Shown in pieces: positions 34,931-47,183 of a stretch of DNA of 64,000 bases. The notes under the pieces are model-generated. The model was given only the letters and a program-made list of their open reading frames with translations, made no database searches and had not been told where the DNA came from. Each line of letters starts with the position of its first letter. Position 1 is the first letter of the stretch. Made by a program: the position numbers and the translations under genes. This stretch comes from Helichrysum umbraculigerum (Eukaryota > Streptophyta > Magnoliopsida > Asterales > Asteraceae). The DNA lies in contig CATIUR010000004.1 of the NCBI GenBank assembly GCA_949592205.1, positions 70,777,837 through 70,841,836 of the forward strand, written 5' to 3'.

Positions 34931-35009
34931 GGAGTCAGGAAACTCAAAACTATTACAAACTCAAACTATAAGCTAGACCAACTGACAGACACACTAACAT
35001 GTACCAACA

Positions 35010-35178
35010 TGGTAGCATAATATAGTTGCGTTGATCAGGCGTAGCAATATTTTGTTATTCACACTTCCATTTTCAAGCCACTTCATATCATTGATTCTCA
35101 CTATGACCGTCATTCACTTAAACATATAACACATAATACAACAATTCAGTAACAATAATAATTAAATTATAAGTTGCC
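35010..35178 (-). repeat. Right part of interrupted foldback copy
   Basis: Reverse complement of about 1962-2131; continues 3221-3242 after the F insertion and is cut by element D at 35178 (TTGCC next to the D LTR; the uncut sequence at 1960-1966 continues GAACGGC). Confidence 0.85.
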
Positions 35179-35186
35179 TGTTGGCG
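35179..35186 (-). mobile_element. D 3' LTR, piece 1 (8 bp)
   Basis: TGTTGGCG equals the first 8 bp of A's LTR in this orientation (30077-30084). Its last five bases are the B target site. Confidence 0.8.
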
Positions 35187-35904
35187 TGTCGTCACCTCAA
35201 TCGGTCACGGTCGTCAACGCAACGGAAGGAGGACACGGCAGTGGAGTGTTTTAAATTTGTAAAGCTGGGGACCTAAGTTTTACTACGGCTATATAGCAGC
35301 AGTATGATCTAGGGTCGTTCTTCAAGCTAATCGTATTGTGAAACGGGAGTATCAAGACAAGTTGTTTATTTTAGTGATGAGATTTTTTTTTAAAACAGAG
35401 TTTGAGTGGGTTTTTGTTACTTAGGTCCGTAATTTAAAGCAATTAAATAAAAAGTAAATAAATGAAAAATAGAAATAGGGATGAAATCAGTATGGAGGAG
35501 ATGTGTTTGTTATGAATTCGTTAGCTTATGCGGGGGTGATGCTAGGGTTTTGATATGAAAACGTCTTTTAAAGGTTTGTGTCTTATCTGAGCTTAATTGT
35601 TCGTAGTGTAAACACTAGTACCCTACTGATTGGGGAAACCAATCAATATGTCACTGAGTACTAGGCCAAATTGAGTCTGATCGGAGGAGGATGCTCAACT
35701 CTTCAACGTTATCCAGTGACGGAGTAACGACCCTTCTTGGAATGTTAGTTCCTGGGTGCATGAGATAGAGTAACATACCCACTAAGGTTCCGACCTTTCT
35801 TAACACTACGGGGACAACGAAGTCAAACAAGGCATTTAAGATTAAGACTTGGTTTGGTAACTATTAACTTTATATTAATGGTTATATTTTAGTCTAGAGC
35901 TTTC

Positions 35905-36060
35905 ATTACGGTGTACCATGCGATTATGCATTTCCACAGTTTTCCAGACCCGAGATGTACTAACGGTGTATAGTGCAATTAAGCATTTCCACATTGTTCC
36001 AGATCTTTAGGTGTACTAACGGTGTACAGTGCGATCAAACATTTCCACAGCTTTGAAGTT
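35905..36060. repeat. Tandem leader repeats in B 3' LTR
   Basis: Three copies, about 55 bp apart, of a unit with GGTGTA, then GCATTTCCACA, then TTCCAGA. Repeated in the right LTR at about 45299-45452 and related to units in C's LTRs. It lies downstream of TATA, so it is transcribed. Confidence 0.7.
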
Positions 36061-37148
36061 AAACCAGGATGTGACACAGTCTTCAACCACCGACATTTCC
36101 TTAGCTTCTACGTATTTGTACTTCACCGAAGGTGTTTCCAACGTTATACGAAGTACAGTGCCATTTACCGTGGTCTTTCCGGGGTCACATACTTTATGAT
36201 CACTCTAGACTAGTTTAAACTAAGTTTGTATTAAAGCCCAACCATCTATGATATAAACCAGCCCTCACTATTTCCCAATAAATCCCTGATTGATTCACGG
36301 TGTACTATACGAAAGGTTTTAAACAGTATTTCCACAGCTACGCAATTCAGACCATGTTTACAGTTTCATAAAACATAGATAGGTAGTGACCATTTCATCA
36401 AGGTTCGCGACTCCTTGTCATAAAGGTTCTAACCACGTTTAATTGGAGGAAAGGCGATTTGGTTTAGAAATTCATAAATACAAGATTAATAGATCACCGG
36501 TTTTCATTTATATAATATAACTGGAAACATTATTCCCACAACGGATTGTGCCCACGACTTTCATAGCTTCCACGTTCCGTACTACACACATAAGTGATGA
36601 TTCCGGCGCTATACAAATGAAAGCCGTATAACGTTACCTCCGTTATTTCATAATGTTATCCAATTATATGTTTAAAGCAGCATCACCCCACACATATATA
36701 AACTAAGCAGCATCACCCCACACATATATAAACTAACTACATCATAACAAACACACAAGGAAACTACTCACTACGCATAATAACAGATCCTAAATCTAGC
36801 ATAATAACAATAGCAATTATCATTATAACAGATAAGGAAAGAAGTAACCGTTAATAAAGCGTAGATTGAATAAGCGTTTAGAGACAGAGTACAAGCAGAA
36901 CTTCCGCAATATCCTTGACATTATTACAATAAAAGCCCCTGAACTATTCCCTATGCTATTACAAAAGTAGCCCCTCCGTTAGTTTCAGTTAAATACTAAC
37001 TGAGAACTAACTGGATCAAACCCTAATTTCTAGAGAGAGAGAGAAAGAAAGAGAGTTTAGAGAGAGAGAGGGTGTGTGAGAGAGAAAGTGGAAATGGAGA
37101 ATTGAATGGAATGTTGAAGTATGTGGAATGATGGAGGGGTGGCCTCCT

Positions 37149-37156
37149 ATTTATAG
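37149..37156 (-). promoter_or_regulatory. TATA box in B 3' LTR
   Basis: Minus strand TGCCTATAAATAGGAGG. The right LTR has TATATATA instead (46512-46519). Confidence 0.65.
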
Positions 37157-37244
37157 GCAAGGCTTGAAATCAGCCGTACAACTCGCGAAGCACGCACGTA
37201 CAAGCAAACGAAGCACAAACGGGGAGCATATGGGGGTGCAGGGG

Positions 37245-37345
37245 CCGTATACGGCCTTCATAGGGCCGTATACGGTGTGTAGAGGGACGTATATGGTCTA
37301 TGAAGGGCCGTATACGGTGTGCAAGGCCGTATACGGCTTCCGTCT
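37245..37345. promoter_or_regulatory. CCGTATACGG palindrome cluster, B 3' LTR
   Basis: Five near-copies of GCCGTATACGGC, a 10-12-bp palindrome, about 90-190 bp upstream of TATA on the minus strand. Confidence 0.65.
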
Positions 37346-37833
37346 GATTTCGTTCGTTGCTTAAAACGTCCGTATCTCCTTCGTTATGCATCCGTTTGAC
37401 CTGATTCTTTCGCCTGTGTCTTCGTAATTCCGTTACGCTTTTAATGGTGACAATCTCACTCAAATTGGATGTGTACATCTTTAGCATAGCCGAAATCACT
37501 TTACAGGAGTTTGTAACCGTCCAGTCTTTTCTGTCCTTTGTCCGATTTGCACGATTCTTGATTTTCTCGTCTCGATTTTACCTATTACATCATATCATAA
37601 GGTTAGAATATGTTTATGATAGGATAAATGAGGGTGCGAGAATTGGTTGCTGCTTATTTGCTCCGTTTTGCTCGTTATTCGGATGTTTTTACTGACTTTT
37701 GTAGCAACGCCTATATTTTGAGCACTTTAGTGATTTTTAGTAAATAATGATTGTTGTGGAATGTTTTCACTAAAGATGTGCCCAAAAAGTGTGGAATAAT
37801 GGCTTTGAAAACATGACTTTTTGCGTCACATCA

Positions 37834-37850
37834 AGTTATCCCACACTTAG
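37834..37850 (-). other. Element B 3' polypurine tract
   Basis: Minus strand CTAAGTGTGGGATAACT abuts the LTR; identical to C. Confidence 0.8.
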
Positions 37851-37852
37851 AC

Positions 37853-37872
37853 GTTGCTTGTCCTCAAGCAAC
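37853..37872 (-). promoter_or_regulatory. Conserved hairpin before the polypurine tract (B)
   Basis: Minus strand GTTGCTTG-AGGA-CAAGCAAC, a perfect 8-bp stem. The same sequence is in C; D has a compensated outer pair. Confidence 0.75.
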
Positions 37873-40084
37873 ACTCAATTTTTGAAAACATTTTAAAACA
37901 TTTTTTGAGAGCGAGCTTCAAAATTTTTAAGAGTTACCACTGTAAAATGTAAATAAGATAGTTTCAGGAATTTAGGGGAAGGTAAGATGATCCTTCCTTA
38001 AACAAGAAAAGATTCTCTTAGGCATACATCCAAATCTCATGATCTTGGAGTACACATGACTAGGCGATCTCACTAAAGGTAGTCACTCAATTCACTCAAA
38101 GTGTATCGGGTTTCCTATCAGTCTAGAACAAAAGAAATCGCTTAAATAGCCAGTCATGCAGCACTCATCGTCATAGGCTTGGTCGAGAATCGGATCTCCA
38201 CCACTTAGGTGAGGACGGTGCTAATTATCCCAAGACATTCATGAGGGTTGTAGTGTTTGGTGAGGGGTAAAGGGTATAGATAGTGGTATTTTTGGGTGGT
38301 AAAGGTTGCTTATCTTAAAACAACTGAGATCATGAACAACTTTATTTCAGAACGGAGAGAGAGGTAGCTTTTGGTCTTCTATCAGAATCTTCTTGTGAGG
38401 AGGATACTTCAAAGGACTTTAAGCTTTATTCTTGCGGAACTATTTTTCTTTCTTTTCTTTTTTTTCTTATTTTTATTTTCTTTTTCTGCTTTTATATTTT
38501 TTTATTTTTCTTTTCTTCTTCAGAATTTCTTTGCCAGAGAATTTCCAAGGATATTTTTCTTCTTTTGATTCTTTCAGAAATCCCTTATCTTGAACGTTTC
38601 GAGTCTTTTCGCGGTGTCAATTTTACACACCAAGGATTCTTCAATCTTTTTGAGAGCACGAAAGGGGTAGGATAAGATATTCTAAAAGATGTTCCTCATA
38701 ACCTCAGAAATTCTAAGATAAGTTTGGGGGTATTTTGGGAAGTAGGGTTTATTGAGGATTTTATGAAACGAAAGGTTTAGGCTCAACAGGGTTTACTAGG
38801 TGGATCATCGATACTAAAAATGAGTATCGGAAGGGTTTTGGGCTTGAAGAGATATGTGAAAAGGGGTTTAAATCCTAGGGAATGTCAAGGTCATCTAATT
38901 GCACCTATACCGCGTACGGTACACACCAATGTGGTCTTGAAGCGTACGTCAAGAGCAAGTTCTAATTCAGAGATGCATGCATCAGCACACACAAGAAATG
39001 ATTAGTGAAGCATTAAAGATGAATGATATTAGGCTCAAGATACCTCACTGCAAATAGGGTTGTATGTGCTTCGTCATGCTTCCATCAGATTATTATTTAT
39101 TGTTTAAGCAATTTCTACCTTATTTTCCCTAAACTCCGAAATATATTACTCACATCTAAAAATAGCTCCTCTCAAAAGATATTTTGGCTCAAAAATAGCA
39201 GAGTTAATCAATAGATTTAGCTCATACTTTCAATTTTCTTGAAAAATTTTGAAAAAAATTTGAGAAACATTTTCTGAGTTTACTCTTTCGAACATTAAAA
39301 ATCAAAGAAAACTAACCAAGGTATTCTATACCTGCTATCCCACACTTAGAGGAACATTGTCCCTAGTGTTCTCTTTAGTTGAGATTTACTGGAAGTAAAA
39401 TCCCACACTTAGAGTTTGAACATGTAAGAAAATGTTTCTCAAGTGTTTGTTTTGGGCTAAAATCCCACACTTAGTGATAAGCTTAGGATAGAGTATAGAC
39501 TACTTTAACAAACTAACAAAGCAAATAATAAACAGAATCATAAACAAAAGAGAGTAAAGGTTAAGACACTCCTCAGATAGCGAGCACCAAAGAAGCTGAG
39601 AATCTGAATTTGCTGAAAAGAGATGTTTCCAAGATCTTTTTCTGCATTCATGAAGAGCGGCACATCTTCAAGCGTCTTGCTATTTGGTTTTCTTCTCCAT
39701 CCATTATTCCCTTTGTGAATCAATCTCGTAAGTGTGAACACGTTGGTCGTACCAGTTTTACAAACTCAAAGTATTTGCAAATGAAAAGATAAATCACCGT
39801 CTCAGAACTTGAAAAGATATTTTCTACTACAAATCATTTTTATAAAACATGTGTTTTTAAACGAGTTCGAGCATAATGCATAAAAGTAGTATGCAAGTAC
39901 CTCAAATGCTCGAAACACATGAATTATCATTTTTCAAATTGATTTCTTTATTTCTGAGACGAGTGGTTTATTTGCAAATGAGTTGTAATATCAGAAAAGT
40001 GTTTTGGTGACGACCAAGTGTGAAGGACAGTCAGAGATATATCTTCACTTATTGACACTGTTCTCTCTACACGTTTTATTGCAC
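37873..40084 (-). other. Element B 3' noncoding region
   Basis: No gene. It contains a purine-rich stretch on the minus strand (about 38440-38545), a TACCGTACGCGGTATAGG block (about 38907-38925) shared with C, and three TAAGTGTGGGAT words (about 39342, 39400, 39463). Confidence 0.65.
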
Positions 40085-40105
40085 GGGTTGCCTCCCGAGA
40101 AGCGC
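40085..40105 (-). promoter_or_regulatory. GGGAGGCAACCC motif after X (element B)
   Basis: Minus strand GCGCTTCTCGGGAGGCAACC followed by C, about 40 nt after the X stop at 40146. Confidence 0.65.
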
Positions 40106-40145
40106 TGCTTTTAGAGTCGAGAGCTCGACTTTGCCTTCCTTCAGA

Positions 40146-43100
40146 TTAGTTGGTGCTAGAACCACCAGGACCGGAAGTGCTCAGTAGTGGAATCCTGGGG
40201 TTGCGTGGGTATATTCTCAGAAAATGGCGAGCGATGATGTCGACGATGTTTGGAATCTCATATGCAAATATGGGGAAGCTCTGCAGATGCTGTTCTGTAA
40301 TCTTTTTTATGTGCAGCAGGTCCCAAGTAATCTCCTTTACTGTGCTGGAGATAATTCCGCGGGAATTTACAAAAGAGAATCCATCAGCTTCAATCATCTC
40401 TCGTTCAGGATGGTATTGTCTGAGCGAGTCCATAAATCCAAAGAACTGAAGGTGTAAAGTCTCGTGATCTGCAATACAGGAGTTTACTCCAAGTTCTCGG
40501 ATAGATTCATAAATACCCTGGATGAGACTGGTCTGGTAGTGGGAAAACGTAAGGTCGGAGTTCCTAAAGGTATTGTTCATCATGTCGTAGACCTCACGTA
40601 ATCCATAGTTGAATATTTGGCTGTGCTCTTCATCAGGTACTTCAGCGAAGATTTCCTTGATTCGATCAGTGAGGAAGTTAGCGATGTTAACCATCGAACC
40701 TTCAGGTATAGAAGAATGGATGACACACGTCCTCTCGTCAGAACTCTCGTACTCGAGATCTTCGGCAATCTTGTGAGCGTGGTACTCGATGGTGCAGTCA
40801 ATGTAGAACCGATGAGGAGAAGTCTCGTCGATATGATCATTCCTAGCCATAGAATCTAGAAGTCCCCTAAGATCATTCATCAACCGGATGTCTATGTCTG
40901 CGTCGGGATTCCCAGTAGCATTGTACATATTGCTGCGATAAGAATTTAAGAACTCGTGTTGCTCAGCAGAATATGGAAATGCGGATCTGAACAGTGTGTC
41001 ATAGATCTTCCTGTACATGCGTCTTAGGTCTTCAAAGAACTCTAGCTCCTCAGGTGTTGGTCCAGTAGTGTGGTGCTCTCGTAGCAACTGAGCAGCAAGG
41101 TCTTCGGCAAAGGTATTTAGGCGGTTGTGGAAGAATCAGTAATCTTGGGAATTCTCGGCTTGGTTGACCTCAGATTCGGCTATGATTTCCTCAATCAGGT
41201 TCCTTTGGTGTGGGGTGTAATCATTGGTGGAGTTAATGATAATGCTTGTCATATTAGGTATGTCATTTTCGAATTCTTCAATAGCACTTATCATTTCCTC
41301 ATGGTTGGAGATAGTCGGAATTCGGGGAGAAGCGGGAACAGTCGAAGATGCAAGAAGTCGGACAGACCGAATATCTATTGGAACATCAGTATAGATGATG
41401 TCATCATCATCACTCTCCTCAGCTGGAGTATCCCTAGCCTGGAGATCAGGGAACTCAACAGTATCTGAATGTGGAAGGGTGTCATCAGTAATTTGAGATA
41501 TCGGCTGAGAGGAATCCATCTCGATGTCTTTTTCCTCCTGAGAATCAGAATCAAGGCTAGATCCGGAAGTACTTCCCTTCTCGAACTGACTTCGAGGTGC
41601 AGATGTGTCAAAGGTTTGAATCCTTTGGGGAAATCGGGATGCTTTATATGCTGCAATCTTTCTCAAGAGTTTGTCTCGAAGCTCTGGGTGCTGTGCGGAT
41701 AAGGCTATAGTCTTCTCAATATTCAGCAGAGCGTCAAGTCGGGGAGACACGAGAGGTTTGGTGGGATCAATAGCTGATGCAATGAGTTTTTCCATGGTGA
41801 GACCAAATTCTACATCGTGAGAGTAATCAGTCGGTGGATCTTCATCTGATTCATCTTGTGACAGAGGGATGAAGTTCTCGAGGTTCTCGATCTGCATAAT
41901 CTCTGCTGTCGATAATATGAGTCAGGAAGATATTGATGAGGTGGTGTGGACTGATATACTTCCTCGGGCTCTGATTCTTCCTGTTCTTCCTCGGATTCTT
42001 CCATTTCTTCTGGTTCCGTTTCTTCCATCTCTTCTTCCTCTGGTTCTGTTTCAGGTTGTTCCTCTTCTTATTCATCCTTCTCTGAATCTTCCTCCTCTTC
42101 TATTTCTTCCTCTGGTTCAGATTCTTCCATCTCCTCGTCTTCCGATTCTGACTCTTCGGTAGCTGAAATAAGACAAGTATGCTTATATGGCCTGTATGGT
42201 TCTGGCTCTGAATCAGAAGTGTCATCATCTGAAGTAACTCTGCCCATGGATATTGCGTATATCTCTGCATGCTCCATTATTGAACAGTCAGTCTGATCAA
42301 TCTTGTATGATATTGTTTGTCCATGTGCTCGAAGACTGATAACATGAGAATATACATCAATAATAGCACGTGCAGTATTCATGAATGGCCTACCTAGGAT
42401 AATGGGTATGTTAATGTCTTCCTGTATATCCATCACTACAAAGTCAGTGGGGAAATAGAACCTGTCAACTTTTACCATGACGTTCTCAGCAATGCCTTTC
42501 GGGTATCGGACTGATTGATCGGCAAGCTGGACGCTCATTTTAGTGGGCTGGAGAGGTCCTAATTCTAGTCTGGAGTAGAGCGAGTAAGGCATCAGATTGA
42601 TACTAGCTCCAAGATCGGCCAAGGAGCGTATTGTGCCTGAGTGATAGATGGAACAGGGCAAGGTGAATCGACCCGTGTCTCCTAGCTTTTCTGGTAAGGC
42701 ATTATGGATGACGGCTGAACACTCGGCGTTCAGGGAGACTTTAGGAATGGCAGGAATCTTGTCCTTAGTTGCCAGCATTCGTCAGATGTACTTTGTACTA
42801 GAAGGGATTCTAGACACGGTGTCTAAGAATTTTCCATCAAGTTTGAATGACTTGGCATTATACTTCTTGTGCAGGCGGTTAGGGAAAGGAATCTCAACCT
42901 CACGATTTGGCGTGGGCATTGATTTGGTCTCAACTGTCGGCGGGACAGGAGAATGTTCCCTTGGAGAAGCAGTCATAGAAGGAGTTGGTTTATCAGAGTT
43001 TAAGGTCTTGGCTTCCTCGACGTGGGGGTTCTGAATAGTATTGCTTGGTAAGGTCCCTTGCGGTCGGGTATCGAGACGTTGGGCTAACTGACCGATCTGG

Positions 43101-44335
43101 TTCTCAAGGCTTTTTAGGACCGAGAGTTGATTTCGAAGGAATAGATCAGTTTGGTCTTGTCGAGCCGTAGTCTTCTGGTTGAAAGCGGTTTGACCTTGGA
43201 TGAATTTGTTGAGGTTGTCATCAGTAATCGTGACTGGAATGATGGTCTTTGCAGGCTCAGCAGGCTGGGTATCCTCAGTGGCGGTTAATGGAAGTGGTTG
43301 ATTGTATGGGAGTTATGGTTGTTGGGGGTACGTCAGATATCGTGGCTGAAACCTGGGCTGGAAAGGGGGTTGGTTGTTCCGTGGAGGGTATTGGTTTCCT
43401 CGAGTTCTGGGTGGTGAAGTTCTAGCGAAACCGGGCGGATTTTGAGGTCTGACAGGAAACTGCCCATAGTAAACTGAACCGTCAGTAGGATCCTCATACT
43501 CAACCTTGTATTCTTCAGCGGGATGGTTGTTACAGTTCTGGCAAGCCTGAACTTGGTGGATCTGCTGTGGTGGTTTCTTTAGATCTGCTACTTGTTTTGT
43601 CAAAGTCTCAATTTGTTCGCTCAGAGACTTAATGGCTTCAGTTTGGCGGGTGTTATTTGCGGAGAGGGGTAAAAATGAGGATTCCTCATCAGACTTCCAA
43701 TCGTGGTGATGCATCGCCATATCCTCAATCAAGCTCCATGCTTCATCATCAGTAAGTTTCATGAAGTTTCCTTGAGCTGCTGTGTCAAGATTGATGCGAT
43801 GGTTAGGATCAAGACCTCGGTAGAAGGTGCACACCTTGTCAGTCTTTGTCATTTGGTGGTTTGGACATTTCCTCAGTAAACTCTTGAATCGCTCCCATGC
43901 TGAGTAGATAGATTCATCGTGGGCTTGTTGGAAGTTTGCGATGTCATTCTTTGCCTGAGTTTGTTTGGACGGGGGAAAGTATCTAGCGAGAAACTTATTA
44001 CCCATGTCGGTTCATGAGGTGATTGAGCCGGTCTCAAGTCCCTCAAACCAGGTAGAAGCATGTAAAGCGAGAGAATAGGGGAACAAGTATAAGCGGATGA
44101 TATCCTGCTCAACCCCATTCTGCTTATAGGAATTTGAAACCTGAATGAATTTGTCGATATGAGCGTTGGGATCGTCACGGGGTAGACCGTGGAATTGGCA
44201 GTTTTCTTTTATGAGTTGTACGATGTGGTGTTTAAGCTCAAAAGAAGCTCCGTCAATCACTGGATAGCTAATCGGTCCTCCTCGTCCTTCGATGGATGGT
44301 TTGGTGTTGTCGGCGAGAGTAACACGAGCGGCCAT
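40146..44335 (-). pseudogene. Element B gag-protease-X polyprotein, five stops and one frameshift
   Basis: Starts at ATG 44333-44335 (MAARVTLADNTKPSIEGRGG). Gag core: WFEGLETGSITS, a TGA at 44012 where A has Trp, then MGNKFLARYFPPSKQ and WERFKSLLRKCPNH. The protease has SLADLGASINLMPYS and IILGRPFMNTA. An unusually acidic Glu/Asp/Ser stretch (about 42200-41930) follows, then a frameshift near 41910, then X. In-frame stops: 44012 TGA, 43313 TAA, 42782 TGA, 42068 TAA, 41136 TGA. X repeat 1 has MYRKIYDTLFRSAFPYSAEQ; repeat 2 has MMNNTFRNSDLTFSHYQTSL; the end is HFLRIYPRNPRIP. I read it as one ancestral frame of about 1,400 codons with X in the place where pol normally follows protease. Confidence 0.8.
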
Positions 44336-44554
44336 TTGTGGAAAACGGGAACGTCTTTTTTTGCGGATGGTACGGATAATCGACTCAGGATCGGGTACGA
44401 AAATGAGAGATTCAGATCCGGATGATCTGGTCGAATATCGTTGTGAGATATGGGAAGATATTGTCGGTTGGAACAAGGAAAAGAAAATAAGAATGGGAAA
44501 GAAGTATCACTAAATAGAAAACTCGTCTGGATGCTTCAGAGTCTTACGATTAAC

Positions 44555-44572
44555 TCCCCGGCAGCGGCGCCA
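44555..44572 (-). other. Element B primer-binding site (tRNA-Asp type)
   Basis: Minus strand TGGCGCCGCTGCCGGGGA, 6 nt inside the 5' LTR. Confidence 0.9.
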
Positions 44573-44578
44573 AAAACT

Positions 44579-47178
44579 TGTCGTCACCTCAATCGGTCAC
44601 GGTCGTCAATGCAACGGAAGGAGGACACGGCAGTGGAGTGTTTTAAATTTGTAAAGCTGGGGACCTAAGTTTTACTACGGCTGTATATCAGCAGTATGAT
44701 CTAGGGTCGTTCTTCAAGCTAATCGTATTGTGAAACGGGAGTATCAAGACAAGTTGTTTATTTTAGTGATGAGATTTTTTTTTAAAACAGAGTTTGAGTG
44801 GGTTTTTGTTACTTAGGTCCGTAATTTAAAGCAATTAAATAAAAAGTAAATAAATGAAAAATAGAAATAGGGATGAAATCAGTATGGAGGAGATGTGTTT
44901 GTTATGACTTCGTTAGCTTATGCGGGGGTGATGCTAGGGTTTTGATATGAAAACGTCTTTTAAAGGTTTGTGTCTTATCTGAGCTTAATTGTTCGTAGTG
45001 TAAACACTAGTACCCTACTGATTGGGGAAACCAATCAATATGTCACTGAGTACTAGGCCAAATTGAGTCTGATCGGAGGAGGATGCTCAACTCTACAACG
45101 TTATCCAGTGACGGAGTAACGACCCTTCTTGGAATGTTAGTTCCTGGGTGCATGAGATAGAGTAACATACCCACTAAGGTTCCGACCTTTCTTAACACTA
45201 CGGGGACAACGAAGTCAAACAAGGCATTTAAGATTAAGACTTGGTTTGGTAACTATTAACTTTATATTAATGGTTATATTTTAGTCTAGAGCTTTCATTA
45301 CGGTGTACCATGCGATTATGCATTTCCACAGTTTTCCAGACCCGAGATGTACTAACGGTGTATAGTGCAATTAAGCATTTCCACATTGTTCCAGATCTTT
45401 AGGTGTACTAACGGTGTACAGTGCGATCAAACATTTCCACAGCTTTGAAGTTAAACCAGGATGTGACACAGTCTTCAACCACCGACATTTCCTTAGCTTC
45501 TACGTATTTGTACTTCACCGAAGGTGTTTCCAACGTTATACGAAGTACAGTGCCATTTACCATGGTCTTTCCGGGGTCACATACTTTATGATCACTCTAA
45601 ACTAGTTTAAACTAAGTTTGTATTAAAGCCCAACCATCTATGATATAAACCAGCCCTCACTATTTCCCAATAAATCCCTGATTGATTCACGGTGTACTAT
45701 ACGAAAGGTTTTAAACAGTATTTCCACAGCTACGCAATTCAGACCATGTTTACAGTTTCAGAAAACATAGATAGGTAGTGACCATTTCATCAAGGTTCGC
45801 GACTCCTTGTCATAAAGGTTCTAACCACGTTTAATTGGAGGAAAGGCGATTTGGTTTAGAAATTCATAAATACAAGATTAATAGATCACCGGTTTTCATT
45901 TATATAATATAACTGGAAACATTATTCCCACAACGGATTGTGCCCACGACTTTAATAGCTTCCACGTTCCGTACTACACACATAAGTGATGATTCCGGCG
46001 CTATACAAATGAAAGCCGTATAACGTTACCTCCGTTATTTCATAATGTTATCCAATTATATGTTTAAAGCAGCATCACCCCACACATATATAAACTAACT
46101 ACATCATAACAAACACACAAGGAAACTACTCACTACGCATAATAACAGATCCTAAATCTAGCATAATAACAATAGCAATTATCATTATAACAGATAAGGA
46201 AAGAAGTAACCGTTAATAAAGCGTAGATTGAATAAGCGTTTAGAGAGAGAGTACAAGCAGAACTTCCGCAATATCCTTGACAGTATTACAATAAAAGCCC
46301 CTGAACTATTCCCTATGCTATTACAAAAGTAGCCCCTCCGTTAGTTTCAGTTAAATACTAACTGAGAACTAACTGGATCAAACCCTAATTTCTAGAGAGA
46401 GAAAGAAAGAAAGAGAGTTTAGAGAGAGAGAGAGAGTGTGTGAGAGAGAAAGTGGAAATGGAGAATTGAATGGAATGTTGAAGTGTGTGGAATGATGGAG
46501 GGGTGGCCTCATATATATAGGCAAGGCTTGAAATCAGCCGTACAACTCGCGAAGCACGCACGTACAAGGAAATGAAGCACAAACGTGCAGCATATGGGGG
46601 TGCAGGGGCCGTATACGGCCTTCATAGGGCCGTATACGGTGTGTAGAGGGCCGTATACGGTCTATGAAGGGCCGTATACGGCTTCCGTCTGATTTCGTTC
46701 GTTGCTTAAAACGTCCGTATCTCCTTCGTTATGCGTCCGTTTGACCTAATTCTTTCGCCTGTGTCTTCGTAATTCCGTTACGCTTCTAATGGTGCCAATC
46801 TCACTCAAATTGGATGTGTACATCTTTAGCATAGCCGAAATCACTTTACAGGAGTTTGTAACCGTCCAGTCTTTTCTGTCCTTTGTCCGATTTGCATGAT
46901 TCTTGATTTTCTCGTCTCGATTTTACCTATTACATCATATCATAAGGTTAGAATATGTTTATCATAGGATAAATGAGGGTGCGAGAATTGGTTGCTGCTT
47001 ATTTGCTCCGTTTTGCTCGTTATTCGGATGTTTTTACTGACTTTTGTGGCAACGCCTATATTTTGAGCACTTTAGTGATTTTTAGTAAATAATGATTGTT
47101 TTAGAATGTTTTCACTAAAGATGTGCCCAAAAAGTGTGGAATAATGGCTTTGAAAACATGACTTTTTGCGTCACATCA
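44579..47178 (-). mobile_element. Element B 5' LTR (right), 2600 bp
   Basis: Same edges as the left LTR. Leader repeats at about 45299-45452, TATATATA at 46512-46519, palindrome cluster at about 46606-46685 with one unit fewer than the left LTR. Confidence 0.95.
46606..46685. promoter_or_regulatory. CCGTATACGG palindrome cluster, B 5' LTR
   Basis: Four copies of the GCCGTATACGGC-type palindrome. Confidence 0.65.
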
Positions 47179-47183
47179 TGGCG

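Larger units (their letters stand above)
3243..35009 (-). mobile_element. Element F: Ty1/Copia element swollen to 31.8 kb by nested insertions
   Basis: The outer boundaries are TG..CA LTR edges flanked by a 5-bp TSD, TGGTA, at 3238-3242 and 35010-35014; the target is continuous across the gap. The LTR TATA box, polyadenylation-type AATAAA and PBS all read on the minus strand. The surviving Copia coding sequence (gag pieces near 3720-4038, then 32464-34589) reads on the plus strand, so the internal domain is inverted. Inside are element A, a tandem array and element E. The 107 nt at 3562-3668, between the truncated left LTR and the gag piece, are unassigned. Confidence 0.8.
34597..35009 (-). 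mobile_element. Element F right LTR (5' LTR), 413 bp
   Basis: Minus strand starts TGTTGGTACATGTTAGTG and ends GTCACGGGACTATCA. It has TATAAAAA (34805-34812) and AATAAA (34718-34723) in the order expected for the minus strand. Confidence 0.9.
35187..37833 (-). mobile_element. Element B 3' LTR (left), 2647 bp
   Basis: Minus strand TGATGTGACGCAAAAAGTC to GAGGTGACGACA. It differs from the right LTR by few substitutions and small indels (for example a duplicated AGCAGCATCACCCC block near 36675-36730). Confidence 0.95.
35187..47178 (-). mobile_element. Element B: complete Athila-type element without pol, 11.99 kb
   Basis: Two LTRs of about 2.6 kb, TSD TGGCG (35182-35186 and 47179-47183), PBS by the right LTR and polypurine tract by the left. 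It encodes gag-protease-X with several nonsense codons. No RT, RNase H or integrase is found between the LTRs. Confidence 0.95.

Noticed and set aside
37128..37364. Frames with repeated GPYT residues in B and C LTRs
   Set aside because: Translation of the CCGTATACGG palindrome cluster; same residues appear on both strands.
38371..38568. Phe-rich 65-codon frame
   Set aside because: Antisense of the purine-rich stretch in B's 3' region; low complexity.
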